Shown here piece by piece: positions 33,152-43,069 of a stretch of 64,000 bases of DNA. Position numbers and translations under genes: made by a program. How positions within the stretch are numbered: position 1 is the stretch's first letter; the number at the start of each line of letters is the position of its first letter. A model generated the notes under the pieces. The model saw only the letters and a list, made by a program, of their open reading frames with translations. It ran no database searches and was not told the DNA's origin. Source of the DNA: Halorubrum sp. CBA1229 (GTDB taxonomy: Archaea; Halobacteriota; Halobacteria; Halobacteriales; Haloferacaceae); contig NZ_CP054585.1 of the NCBI RefSeq assembly GCF_003721435.2, positions 2,232,001 through 2,296,000 on the forward strand, written 5' to 3'.

Positions 33152-34359
33152 TCAGCTCCGGAGCGCCTCGACCGGTCGCTCGTTCGCGGCCTTCCAGGCC
33201 GGGTAGGCGCCGCTGACGAGCCCCACGCCGACGCCGAAGCCGAGCGCGAGGAGGAGGTAGTAGCCGTTCGTCGGGTCGAGCGCGAGGGCGGCGTCGACCT
33301 CCGGGGTCGCGGCGACGAGCCCGGCGACGAGCAGGACGGTGAGGAGGGTCCCCGCGGCGGCGCCGATCGCGCCGATGAGGCCGGCCTCCGCGAGCAGCAC
33401 GCGCAACACGTCGCGGCGGGTCACGCCGACCGCGCGCATCACGCCGATCTCCTCCCTGCGCTCGACCGTGCTCATTAACATCACGTTGAGGATCGAGACG
33501 CCGGCGACGACGAGCGAGATGGCGCCGAGACCGAGGAGGAACGTGCTGAGCAGCCCGAAGAACTCGTTGACCTCGTCGACGATGGCGGCGAGCTCGAACA
33601 GCTCGACGCGCTCCTCGCGGGCGTTCACCTCCGCGCGGATGTCGTCGGCCGCGACCCGCGCCGCCTCGCCCGATTCGGCGACGACGAGGGCCTGCGCGTA
33701 CCCGTCCGCCGAGAAGGCCGACTCGGGGAGGAAGACGGCGTCGTCGGGCGCGACCGGGCTGAACGTCTGGCTCTCGACGAGCACCGCGACGACGCGGACC
33801 TGGGTCCCCGCGATCCCGACGGTGTCGCCCGCGCCGACGCCGAGCTCCTCGGCGACGTCGGCGCCGACGATCGCGCCCTGCCGGTGGCGCTCGGGGAGCC
33901 GGCCCTCCGCGGCCTCGAACGCGAGCGCCGGCTCCTCGACGCCGTAGACGGTCGCGAACTCTTGGTCGCTCTGACTGGCGACGACCGCGTTGTCCGAGTA
34001 CAGCGGGACGACCGCCGGCTCGCCCACGGCGCGCCGAATGTCGGCCACGTCGGCGTCGGAGAGCGACTCGATCCCGGCGTCGGCGTTCGGCGAGACCACG
34101 ACCTGCGTGCCGATGTCGCCGATGGCGTCCTGGGCGCCCAGCGCCAGCACGTTGCCGAAGATCCCGAGCGCCGCGACCGCGAGCACGCCGATGCAGACGC
34201 CGAGCACCGCGAGCGCGGTCCGCACCCGGTTCCGGCGCAGGTTCCGCGCGGCCATCCCTACCGCGGGGCGCCAGCCGCGGAGCCAGCCGCTCGCTCCGGA
34301 CTTCGGCCGCGAGCCCGGCCCCGAACCCGAACCTGACTGCGCCGCCGGTTCGCCCCGGC

Positions 34360-34363
<4 letters not shown>
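33152..34363 (-). CDS. ABC transporter permease, MacB/FtsX type
   Basis: 403 aa. One N-terminal helix (TALAVLGVCIGVLAVAALGI, about 50-70), a periplasm-like MacB core domain (about 75-265), and three C-terminal helices in the FtsX region (LGLGAISLVVAGVSILNVM; GAIGAAAGTLLTVLLVAG; LALGFGVGVGLVSGAYPAW). RREEIGVMRAVGVTRRDV is the conserved cytoplasmic loop, and AYPAWKAANERPVEALR the family C terminus. The start overlaps the ATPase stop (ATGA). Probably a mechanotransmitting exporter acting on lipids, peptides or lipoproteins. Confidence 0.92.
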
Positions 34364-35089
<726 letters not shown>

Positions 35090-35097
<8 letters not shown>

Positions 35098-36514
35098 CGC
35101 GCCGACGCACGACGCCTCCCACGACCGCGAGCCCGGCGGCACCGACGAGGCCGACCGCCCCGAGCGCGCCGACCGAGCCGAGCCCGCCGGCGGAGCCGAG
35201 GGTGCCGGCGGCGCCCGAGCTCCCGTCTCCGGTTCCCGCGCCGTCCGGGAGCGCCACCGCCTCCGTCTCCACGTACCGCACGCCGCGCTCGGTGTACGCG
35301 ATCCGGATCGGGACCTCCTCGGCGACCGACGCGTTCACGGTCGTCCGCAGGTCGAAGGCGACGAAGTCGCCGGCACCGACCGCGCCGACGAAGTACTCGC
35401 CGCCGGCCGGCGTCGGTTCGACGCCCGGCGCCTCCCCCACGGAGACGACGACGCCCTCCAGATCCCCGCCGCCCGCGTTGCCGAGGTTGGCGTCGACAAG
35501 GACCTCGCCGTCGTCGGTCGCTTCGACCGTCGCGTCGGTGACAATCGGCTCCCCGTCGTGCGCGGGGTACCGGAGCGTCGACGTCGCGGTGCGCTCCGCG
35601 CCGGCGCCGTCCTGCGCGTCGATGCCCGCCCGGAACGCCGCCGTGAACGTCACCGCCGAGCGCCGGTCGAGGGGGCCGAGGTCGACGACGACGCGCCGCT
35701 CCTCTCCGGGCGCGACCTCCTCGACGACGTACGGGCCGGCCTCGAACGTCCCGTTTTCACTGCCGTTTCCGCTTCCATCACCGCCCGCGATCGGCTCGCC
35801 GGCCGCGGTCAGGCTCACGCGGTCGGCGGTCGTGGTTCCCGTGTTGACCACGGTCACCGCCACCGGGGAGTCGGCCGACCGCACGGCCTCCGCGGCGTCC
35901 TCGCCCGTGTCGAGCCCGCCGCCACCGCCGCCGAAGATCCCCTCGATGCCGTCGACGCCGATGCCGCCGGCGTCCTCGCTCTCGTCGTCGCTCCGGAGGT
36001 CCTCCGGGGCGAGCCCGCGCGTCCGGAGGTCGAGCGTCACCACGGCCGGCTGGACGTCGACGACGACGTCGCGCGTCACGGTGACGGTCGCCGGGTCCTC
36101 GCCGTCTTCGGCCTCCGCCTCGGCGACGACCTCGACGGTGACCCGGCGCTCGCCGGGGTCGTCGAACCGGGTCCAGAGGGTCACGTCGGTGGCGTCGCCG
36201 GGCGAGAGCGCGCCGACCGCGGTCGCCTCATCGAGCGGGTCCGCGTCGTCGTCCGCGCCCGCGTCGACGACCCTGACGCTCGTCACGTCGGCGGCCGAGG
36301 GGCTGCCGCCGGAGTTGGAGAGCGAGACGTTCAGGCTCGTCCGCTCGCCGACGACCGGATCGGTCGTACTCGCGTCGATCCCGTCGATCGCGATCCGGGC
36401 GTCCGGCACCGCCGCGACCCCGCCGACGGCCGCGAGGAGCACGAGGAGGGCCGTCAGCGCGGCTGTCGTTCGTGTGGGAGTCAAATTCGACCGCGCTAGG
36501 GGACCGATCGGCAT
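35090..36514 (-). CDS. Secreted CARDB/COG1361-like surface protein
   Basis: 474 aa from ATG 36514. Residues 1-35 are a signal peptide (TAALTALLVLLAAVGGVAAV). Three immunoglobulin-like beta domains follow, in the CARDB/COG1361 style (RTSLNVSLSNSGGSPSAADV; PVAVTVVNTGTTTADRVSL; VLVDANLGNAGGGDLEGVVV). A Gly/Ala-rich stretch leads to a C-terminal membrane anchor (VGLVGAAGLAVVGGVVRRRDV). Asp/Glu-rich linkers are numerous. Gene order (surface protein, ATPase, permease) is a repeated haloarchaeal module in which it probably acts as the extracytoplasmic partner. Confidence 0.85.
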
Positions 36515-36693
36515 ATATCCGTCGTAGGCGGGGATCGCGGATTCCGCGCGTTGCGGTCGAGCGACGCCCGTCTCGGCGATCTCCGACCCGCCGACGCCGA
36601 CGCCGACGCCGCGGGCAACTAAAGGGTCCGGGGTCGCTCCCGGCACGTACCGGTTACGGACCCTTTTTCAACCGTCCGGCGTAATGACGGGTA

Positions 36694-36735
36694 ATGAGCC
36701 AAGGCGACACCGCGAGAGCGGGTGATCGACGATGA
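36694..36735 (+). CDS. 13-codon upstream ORF overlapping the psmA start
   Basis: ATG at 36694 encodes MSQGDTARAGDRR and stops at TGA 36733-36735, which overlaps the double ATG of psmA. A CCCTTTTTCAA stretch about 25-30 nt upstream could be the promoter, making this the first ATG of a leaderless transcript. It may be a translational coupler or a chance ORF. Confidence 0.35.
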   Translation: MSQGDTARAGDRR

Positions 36736-37526
36736 TGGGCAACAACGACCAGCAGGCGTACGACCGCGGCACGTCGCTGTTCTCGCCCGACGGGCGCATC
36801 TACCAGGTCGAGTACGCCCGCGAGGCGGTCTCGCGCGGCGCGCCCAGCGTCGGGATCCGCACCGCCGAGGGCGTCGTGTTCGTCGCGATGTCCCGCGCCT
36901 CCTCGACGCTGATGGAGGCCGAGAGCATCGAGAAGCTCCACAAGCTCGACGACCACCTCGGCACCGCGAGCGCGGGCCACGTCGCCGACGCGCGACAGCT
37001 GATCGACCTCGCTCGCCGGCAGTCGCAGGGGAACCGCCTGCGCTACGGCGAGGCGGTCGGCGTCGAGACGCTGACGAAGTTCGTCACCGACCACATCCAG
37101 GAGAACACCCAGCGCGGCGGCACCCGCCCGTACGGCGCCGCGCTCCTCATCGGCGGCATCGAGAACGGCGAGCCGCGCCTGTTCGCCGCCGACCCCTCCG
37201 GCACCCCGAACGAGTGGAAGGCGACCGTCATCGGCGGCGGCCGGAAAGAGATCCAGGGCCACCTCGAAGAGGAGTGGAACGACGACCTCTCGCTTCCCGC
37301 CGGTATCGAGCTCGGCCTCGCCGCGCTCGCGGCCCACGAGGACGAGTTCGAACCCGACGACGTCGCGGTCGCGACGATCACCGAGGCCGACGGCTACCGG
37401 ACCGTCCCCGGCGACGAGGTCGCCGAGGCGTTCGCGGCGGCCGGGCTGGCGACCGAGGACGACGAAGAGCCGGACGCCGACGGAGACGAGGAGACCGACG
37501 CTGCCGACGAAGACGACGAGGAGTAA
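36732..37526 (+). CDS. psmA: Proteasome subunit alpha
   Basis: 264 aa. The N-terminal gate helix region YDRGTSLFSPDGRIYQVEYAREAV is the alpha-type signature, followed by APSVGIRTAEGVVFVAMSR and RPYGAALLIGG. It forms the outer heptameric rings of the 20S core with beta subunits encoded elsewhere. The last 30 residues are an acidic Glu/Asp tail, typical of haloarchaea. The start could be either ATG of the pair at 36732/36735. Confidence 0.96.
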   Translation: MMGNNDQQAYDRGTSLFSPDGRIYQVEYAREAVSRGAPSVGIRTAEGVVFVAMSRASSTLMEAESIEKLHKLDDHLGTASAGHVADARQLIDLARRQSQGNRLRYGEAVGVETLTKFVTDHIQENTQRGGTRPYGAALLIGGIENGEPRLFAADPSGTPNEWKATVIGGGRKEIQGHLEEEWNDDLSLPAGIELGLAALAAHEDEFEPDDVAVATITEADGYRTVPGDEVAEAFAAAGLATEDDEEPDADGDEETDAADEDDEE

Positions 37527-37582
37527 CGCCGCCGCCGCGCCGTCGACCGATCGCTTTTCTCACGCGCCGTCGAACGCGGGAC

Positions 37583-38464
37583 ATGGCACGCATCGCGGAC
37601 CTCGTCGCCTATCCGCTGAAATCGAACGACGGCGTCGCCCTCGACCGCGCCGAGCTGGGGGCGGCCGGCGCGCTCCGCGGGGACCGCACGTACGCGCTCG
37701 TCGAGGCCGGCGTCGACCCCCACGAGGCGTCCGTCGGCGGGAACGGCGGCTACGTCAACGGGAAGCGCGAGCCCGCGGTCCACGGGATCCGCGCGAGCTA
37801 CGAACTGACCGACTCGGTCGACGCGACGCCGACCGCGGTGACCCTCTCGCGGCCGGCGCGCGCCGAGACGAGGACCGATGCGGACGAGCGGCGGTTTGCG
37901 CTCCCCGACGAGGCCGACGCGGTGGAAGCGTGGGTCGGCGAGTACCTCGGCTACGATGTCGACCTGGTGCGCGAGCCCGACGGCGGGCTCCCGGACGACC
38001 GGGTCGCACACGGGCCGACGGCCGTCTCTCGCGCGACGCTGGAGACGGTCGCGGGCTGGTTCGACGCGGTCGCGGACGCGACGGAGATGCGTCGGCGGCT
38101 CCGTCCGAACGTGGTCCTCGACGACTGCCCCGCCTTCTGGGAGGACCGGCTGTTCGCCGACCGCGGGGAGGCCGTCCGCGTCGCCGCGGGCGACGCCGAG
38201 CTGCTCGGCGTCAACCCCTGTCAGCGCTGCGTCGTCCCGTCCCGGAACCCGGACACGGGCGCCGAGATCGACGGCTTCCGCGAGACCTTTATAAAGAATC
38301 GCCGGGCGACGCTCCCGGACTGGACCGAGAGCGACCGCTTCGACCACGACTTCCGGCTGATGGTGAACACCGTCGTCCCGGAGACGCAGCGGGGGGCGAC
38401 CCTCGCCGTCGGCGACGAGGTGCGGATCGAGGGGATCGAGCCGCTCGACGGAGAGCTGTACTGA
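37583..38464 (+). CDS. MOSC domain protein with beta-barrel N-terminal domain
   Basis: 293 aa. The N-terminal MOSC_N-type beta barrel (about 1-120) has LVAYPLKSNDGVALDRAEL and GDRTYALVEAG. The MOSC domain (about 150-290) ends with LGVNPCQRCVVPSRNPDTG, whose Cys pair is the expected molybdenum-cofactor sulfur-carrying site (cf. mARC and YcbX). An oxidoreductase or sulfur-transfer role is inferred. An internal CTTTATAAAG (38287) is read through as coding. Confidence 0.88.
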   Translation: MARIADLVAYPLKSNDGVALDRAELGAAGALRGDRTYALVEAGVDPHEASVGGNGGYVNGKREPAVHGIRASYELTDSVDATPTAVTLSRPARAETRTDADERRFALPDEADAVEAWVGEYLGYDVDLVREPDGGLPDDRVAHGPTAVSRATLETVAGWFDAVADATEMRRRLRPNVVLDDCPAFWEDRLFADRGEAVRVAAGDAELLGVNPCQRCVVPSRNPDTGAEIDGFRETFIKNRRATLPDWTESDRFDHDFRLMVNTVVPETQRGATLAVGDEVRIEGIEPLDGELY

Positions 38465-38491
38465 GCGCTCGGCGCGTCCGAACCGGCGAGA

Positions 38492-38509
38492 GCGTTTAAA
38501 AGGAAACGC
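38492..38509. terminator. Hairpin between convergent genes
   Basis: GCGTTT (38492-38497) pairs with AAACGC (38504-38509) around AAAAGG, in the 64-bp gap between the converging MOSC and HMA-like genes. Plausible bidirectional terminator; weak stem. Confidence 0.45.
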
Positions 38510-38528
38510 GCGGCGAGACCGTCGGCGA

Positions 38529-39428
38529 CTACCGGCCGCCGTCGGTCATCGCGACCGGCTCCTCCTCGGTGGCGTCGGCGGGAGCGTCGCTCCCGTCGGC
38601 GGTCGGTCCCTCGACGCCCGCGGTGTCGGGCGTCGTCTCGCCGACGCCGAAGTGGTTCCAGAGGGTGACGCCGACGACCGCGTACGCGACGAGGTCGTAG
38701 TGGACGGCCCCCTCGAACGCGGTGAACGCGGCGAGGGTGCTGTAGCCGAACAGCGCGACGACGCCCGCCACGAAGACGCTCTCGTTCGTCACCTCGCCCG
38801 CGGCCGCCGCGGCGAGTGACCGCTTGATCATCGGACCGCAGGCGACGAGGAACGCGATCCCCGACAGCGAGCCGAGGTTGACGAAGAAGTGCGTCGCCAT
38901 CTGCGAGTCGAGGATCGACTGGAGGTACTGGACCGTCACCGGGTCGTAGAACAGCCACTCGACCCGGGTGGGGTAGAGGACGGCGATGTACGGGGTCGCG
39001 ACCATCAGCCCGAAGAGGACGGCGACGGCGACGCGGGCGGAGTCGAACTGCGCGGCGCGCCGCACCTCGAACGCCGCGTCGCCGGGCGCGACCACGAGCC
39101 CGCAGGCCTCCAGCGCGTCCCGGAGCTCCCCGCGGGAGACGTCCGGGTCGTGGTGGATCCCGACCGTCCCGTTCCGCCTCGTCGCCGAGGCGGCGCTGAC
39201 GCCGTCGCGGTCGAGCAGGACGGCCTCTAACAGCCCCTCGCGTCGCTTCGTGTCGATCCCGTCGACGGAGAAAGTGTCGTGGACGTGCGGCTCGGGCACC
39301 CGCGCGGTCCGCGGCCCCGCGTCGTCGGGCGGCGCCGCGTCGCGTCGGTCGCCCGCCGGCGCGTCCAGCCCCCGTTCGCGGGCCGCGGCGTCGAGCCGCG
39401 TCGAACGCCCGTGGCGGTCGTCTGGCAT
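38529..39428 (-). CDS. HMA-like domain plus membrane segments, truncated P1B-ATPase-like protein
   Basis: 299 aa. Residues about 48-115 follow the heavy-metal-associated ferredoxin-like pattern (HDTFSVDGIDTKRREGLLEA, GVSAASATRRNGTVGIHHDP, LRDALEACGL), but the metal-binding CxxC position reads DTKR. Four hydrophobic segments follow (VAVAVLFGLMVATPYIAVL; LGSLSGIAFLVACGPM; VFVAGVVALFGYSTLAAF; DLVAYAVVGVTLWNHFG). This resembles the N-terminal half of a copper-type P-ATPase; there is no phosphorylation DKTG or ATP-binding domain. Acidic tail. Function unknown. Confidence 0.7.
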   Translation of the reverse strand: MPDDRHGRSTRLDAAARERGLDAPAGDRRDAAPPDDAGPRTARVPEPHVHDTFSVDGIDTKRREGLLEAVLLDRDGVSAASATRRNGTVGIHHDPDVSRGELRDALEACGLVVAPGDAAFEVRRAAQFDSARVAVAVLFGLMVATPYIAVLYPTRVEWLFYDPVTVQYLQSILDSQMATHFFVNLGSLSGIAFLVACGPMIKRSLAAAAAGEVTNESVFVAGVVALFGYSTLAAFTAFEGAVHYDLVAYAVVGVTLWNHFGVGETTPDTAGVEGPTADGSDAPADATEEEPVAMTDGGR

Positions 39429-39521
39429 GTGAACTACCTACGTCCGCATCAGCATGAAACTTCCCCCGGATCCCGCCGAACGGGCCTCGGTCGGCCTCCC
39501 ACCGGCCGGCGTCCGGCCGCC

Positions 39522-39698
39522 TCACTTGGCGAAGTAGCTCGTCAGGTATCCCGAGAGGAACGAGGCGATCCCGACCGCGGCCAACAGCTCCCCCGTCGAC
39601 CACTCGTCGCTCTCCTCGGATCGCGCGGCCGCGGCGGTCACGGCGAGGCTGACGAGAAGCGAGATGACACCGTTGCTGAAGTCGGTCTTGAATCCCAT
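39522..39698 (-). CDS. 58-residue small membrane protein
   Basis: Two hydrophobic stretches, VISLLVSLAVTAAAARSEE and LLAAVGIASFLSGYLTSYF, separated by the acidic loop ESDEWSTGE. ATG at 39698. The composition and codon use match the neighbours. It lies between the HMA-like gene and cheF, all on the minus strand. No family recognised. Confidence 0.65.
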   Translation of the reverse strand: MGFKTDFSNGVISLLVSLAVTAAAARSEESDEWSTGELLAAVGIASFLSGYLTSYFAK

Positions 39699-39751
39699 AC
39701 CGGTCGGAGGTGACGGCGAGGCATAGTCGTTCGGCCGGGCGGCGTCGGCAG

Positions 39752-40621
39752 TCAGGCGTTGACCGACTCCAGGTACGTGGTGACGATCATCTGCCCCTTC
39801 CGCGTGAGCGCCGCGCCCGACTCGCCGTCGACGACGAGCTCCTCCTCGCGGAGCTGATCGAGGACCATCGACGTCTGCGCGACGTCGCCCGTGACCACGT
39901 CGGCGATGTTCGCCTCCCCGCCGGCGGAGTAGATCGACACGAGGATCTCCAGCTGCTCTTCGGTCGGGTCGAACGACTCCAGCTCCTCCATGACCTCCTC
40001 GTACTCCAGCTTGATGTACCGGCCGAGCACGTTCAGCGTGCGCTCGTTCGGGACGGTCGCGATCGACGTGACGGTCCGTGAGTCGACGACGTGGCGGAAC
40101 ACGAGCGCGGGCCGCTGGGTGCCGGCGAGCGTCCGGTCGGTCCGCTCGTAGTCGATCACGGCGGAGAGGTCGACCTCGAACGGGTCGGGACAGTCGACGA
40201 AACCGATCGCGCCGGGCGACAGCGTCACCGACGCCGTGTGGTCCGACGCGTCCGTGACGCGACCGCCCACCTTCGCGGGGTGCCGGACGGTGACCGTCAC
40301 GCCGCGCAGCAGCGCCTTGAACAGCAGGCGGATGAACCGCTCCATGTCCTCCGACTCGCCCTCGACGAGGGCCGTGCGTCGGTCGCCCCGCCGCTCGTAC
40401 GCCAGGGTGACGCTGTCGCTGAAAAACGAGCGCAGGTCGCCGGGGACGGTGCCGACGGAGACGTCGAACACGGCGGACAGGGGGACGGTCGTCTTGTCGT
40501 CGTCCGTCGCGAGCACCAGTCGGCGCTGGCTCAGGAGCACCCGCCCCGTCACCGGCTTGTCGCTCCCGATGTCCGCGGTGTGAACGCGGCCGACGAAGTC
40601 GGCGACGACGGACTCTTCCAT
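39752..40621 (-). CDS. cheF: Taxis protein CheF
   Basis: 289 aa, matching the archaeal CheF (DUF439) family, which links the chemotaxis proteins CheY, CheD and CheC2 to the archaellum motor. Landmarks: MEESVVADFVGRVHTADIG, TGRVLLSQRRLVLA, AVFDVSVGTVPGDLRSFF, LLFKALLRGVTVTVRHPA, and a C-terminal winged-helix-like region EEQLEILVSIYSAGGEANIADVV. No other taxis or archaellum gene is in the window, so this is a stand-alone copy; many haloarchaea have more than one. Confidence 0.88.
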   Translation of the reverse strand: MEESVVADFVGRVHTADIGSDKPVTGRVLLSQRRLVLATDDDKTTVPLSAVFDVSVGTVPGDLRSFFSDSVTLAYERRGDRRTALVEGESEDMERFIRLLFKALLRGVTVTVRHPAKVGGRVTDASDHTASVTLSPGAIGFVDCPDPFEVDLSAVIDYERTDRTLAGTQRPALVFRHVVDSRTVTSIATVPNERTLNVLGRYIKLEYEEVMEELESFDPTEEQLEILVSIYSAGGEANIADVVTGDVAQTSMVLDQLREEELVVDGESGAALTRKGQMIVTTYLESVNA

Positions 40622-40824
40622 CGGACCACGCTACGCGCCGTTCGCTATTTACTGTTACCCACGGCGTATCAGTCATGATAACGAGCTGTCAGGCCGACCG
40701 CGCGGCGAGAGCGAACGTGTTCGGCGGCTCGCTCGGTTCTGATCGTCCGACGGGTCTTCCGATCGATCACCCGTGAGGCGAGGAACAGCAAAGCCTAATG
40801 AGGAGGGCATCAAACCGACAGGTG

Positions 40825-41214
40825 ATGCCCACAGTAGAATACCTCAACTACGAAGTGCTCGACGACCACGGCTGGTCGATGGACGACGACAACCTCTTCG
40901 AGGAGGCCGCCGAGGCCGACCTCGACGCCGAGGACTACGGCACCCTCGAAGTGAATCAGGGCGAATACATCCTCGAATCCGCCGAGGCACAGGGCTACGA
41001 CTGGCCCTTCTCGTGCCGCGCCGGCGCCTGCGCGAACTGCGCCTCCATCGTGAAGGAGGGCGACATCGAGATGGACATGCAGCAGATCCTCTCCGACGAG
41101 GAGGTCGAAGAGAAGAACGTCCGTCTCACCTGCATCGGCAGCCCGGCGACCGACGAGGTCAAGATCGTCTACAACGCGAAACACCTCGACTACCTGCAGA
41201 ACCGCGTCATCTAA
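40825..41214 (+). CDS. fdx: 2Fe-2S plant-type ferredoxin
   Basis: 129 aa from ATG 40825. The 2Fe-2S ligands are Cys64, Cys69, Cys72 (CRAGACANC) and Cys103 (LTCIGSP). The N-terminal 30-residue acidic insertion ([19 protein letters not shown]) is the halophilic adaptation known from the Halobacterium ferredoxin. It carries electrons for 2-oxoacid:ferredoxin oxidoreductases and other redox enzymes. Single gene with a strong terminator downstream. Confidence 0.96.
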   Translation: MPTVEYLNYEVLDDHGWSMDDDNLFEEAAEADLDAEDYGTLEVNQGEYILESAEAQGYDWPFSCRAGACANCASIVKEGDIEMDMQQILSDEEVEEKNVRLTCIGSPATDEVKIVYNAKHLDYLQNRVI

Positions 41215-41256
41215 CGCCGTCCCGACCACGTCGCGGTCGTACTCACAGACGGTGTT

Positions 41257-41292
41257 CGATGTGGGTCGCCCCCATCGGTGCCACCGTTTTTT
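41257..41292 (+). terminator. Ferredoxin terminator
   Basis: CGATGTGGG pairs with CCCCCATCG (one mismatch) around TCG, followed by GTGCCACCG and a run of six T (41287-41292). Confidence 0.7.
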
Positions 41293-41341
41293 CGGAAGGC
41301 TCGTTCCCCGGAGCGACCGCTGACTCCCGACGCCGCGACGC

Positions 41342-41992
41342 CTACCAGGCGGACCAGGCCGTCAGGCTCTCGTCGCGGCCGTACACCCGCTTACAGTCCT
41401 TCGCGTAGGCGAAATCGCCGTCGTGGTCGAGCTTCTCGTGGCGGTACTCCGGGGCGTCCTCGCGGATCTGGACGCCCTCGACGACGAACTCCTCGTCGCC
41501 GAACTCCTCGGTCTCGGCGACGGTGAACTCGTAGTCGCCGGGGACGTTCACCCGGATCGAGCGCGTCTCGTCGGCGTTCCCGTCCTTCGGGTGCAGCGTC
41601 ACCGGAACGGTGACGTTGTCGACCGCGCGGGTCCACAGCGTCTCGACGGTCTCGATGTCGGCATCTTCGACGCGCTGCTCCGGCCCCACCTCGATCCCGG
41701 TGACGCGGACCTGCATCAGCGCGTCGGGGGTGTCGACGACGAACTCCTCGCCGGTCCCGACGTAGGTGTCCGCGGGGACGTCCATTCGGGTGGTGAACGA
41801 CTCGCCGTCCTGCGAGACGACGATGTCCAACTCGACCGTGTCCTCCTCCGGGATCTCGGTCTTGTGCGTGTGGTCGCAGTCGGTACAGCGGACGGTCGCC
41901 TGCCCGCCGGGGCGCAACACTTCGTGGACGGTCTCCTCGCCCGGCGAACACGACGGGCAGGCGAGACCGACTCGGTCGCCTGTTTCGGTCAT
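41342..41992 (-). CDS. HVO_0476-family zinc-finger protein
   Basis: 216 aa. The N-terminal zinc ribbon has LACPSCSPGEETVHEVL and ATVRCTDCDHTHKTEI (two CxxC pairs). The remainder is a beta-rich domain (VVSQDGESFTTRMDVPAD; QVRVTGIEVGPEQRVED; FVVEGVQIRED). The family is conserved in haloarchaea and named after the Haloferax volcanii protein; the function is not established, but nucleic-acid or translation roles are possible. Convergent with the ferredoxin gene. Confidence 0.85.
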   Translation of the reverse strand: MTETGDRVGLACPSCSPGEETVHEVLRPGGQATVRCTDCDHTHKTEIPEEDTVELDIVVSQDGESFTTRMDVPADTYVGTGEEFVVDTPDALMQVRVTGIEVGPEQRVEDADIETVETLWTRAVDNVTVPVTLHPKDGNADETRSIRVNVPGDYEFTVAETEEFGDEEFVVEGVQIREDAPEYRHEKLDHDGDFAYAKDCKRVYGRDESLTAWSAW

Positions 41993-42170
41993 TACGGCGT
42001 CGTATCCGCCGCTCGCGTAAATATCCGCCCCTGTGGTCGCCGTGCGTCACACGCTCGCGTGGGGCTCGGGGCGCCGGTCCGGTGACCGCGTCCCTCGGCG
42101 CCCCGCGGACGACGCCGACCCGCGCCGGAGTAAGGAAACTGGTTTACCGGTGTCAGGGGAACGGACGCCC

Positions 42171-43025
42171 ATGATCGTTCCCGGATCCAGCTCACAGCTG
42201 CTCGCGGCCGCGCTCGCCGAGGAGACGGGCCGACCGCTGGCGACGCCGACGTACGACCGGTTCCCGGACGGCGAGACGCTCGCGGCGGTCCCCGACTTCG
42301 CCGGGGACGAGGCGACGGTCGTCGCGACGACCGACTCCGACGCGGCGTGGGTCGAACTGCTCCAACTCCAGGACGCCGTCCGCGAGGCCGGCGCCGAGCG
42401 CGTGACGACCGTGATCCCCTACATGGGGTACGCCCGGCAGGACGAGTCGTTCGGCGACGGCGAGCCCGTCTCGGCGCGGGCGATGGCGCGGGCGATCTCC
42501 ACCGGCGCCGACCGCGTCGTCCTCGTCAACCCCCACGAGCCGCGCGTCGCCGACTTCTACGACGTCCCCGTCGAGACGGTGGACGCCGCGGCCGTCCTCG
42601 CCGACCCGCTGCCGGCCGGCCTCGCCGACCCGCTGTTCCTCGCGCCGGACGAGGGCGCGGTCGGCATCGCCGAGACGGTCCGGGACGCGTACGGGGCGGG
42701 CGAGACGGACTACTTCGAGAAGCACCGCGACCGCGAGACGGGCGCCGTCGCGGTGTCGCCGTCGGACGCCTCCGTCGAGGGGCGGGACGTGGTCGTCGTC
42801 GACGACATCATCGCGACCGGGTCGACGATGAGCGAGTCGGTCGCCGTGCTGAATGACCGCGGCGCGGCGCGGGTGATCGCGGCCTGCGTCCATCCCATGC
42901 TCGCCGCCAACGCCGTGACGAAGCTGCGCGGCGCCGGCGTCGACCGCATCGTCGGCAGCGACACCATCGAGCGCGGCTGCAGCGTCGTCAGCGTCGCCCC
43001 CGTCCTCGCCGAGGCGCTCGAATAG
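42171..43025 (+). CDS. prs: Ribose-phosphate diphosphokinase
   Basis: 284 aa from ATG 42171. It makes PRPP from ribose-5-phosphate and ATP for nucleotide, histidine and tryptophan synthesis. Motifs: YDRFPDGET, the ATP loop PYMGYARQDESF, and the PRPP-binding VVVVDDIIATGSTMSE. The C terminus is IVGSDTIERG. A TTTACC box lies near -28 (42143). Shorter than bacterial Prs, as usual for archaeal forms. Confidence 0.95.
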   Translation: MIVPGSSSQLLAAALAEETGRPLATPTYDRFPDGETLAAVPDFAGDEATVVATTDSDAAWVELLQLQDAVREAGAERVTTVIPYMGYARQDESFGDGEPVSARAMARAISTGADRVVLVNPHEPRVADFYDVPVETVDAAAVLADPLPAGLADPLFLAPDEGAVGIAETVRDAYGAGETDYFEKHRDRETGAVAVSPSDASVEGRDVVVVDDIIATGSTMSESVAVLNDRGAARVIAACVHPMLAANAVTKLRGAGVDRIVGSDTIERGCSVVSVAPVLAEALE

Positions 43026-43069
43026 TCCGACTCGGCTTCGTCGAATACACTGACACCGGCGTGTTCCTG

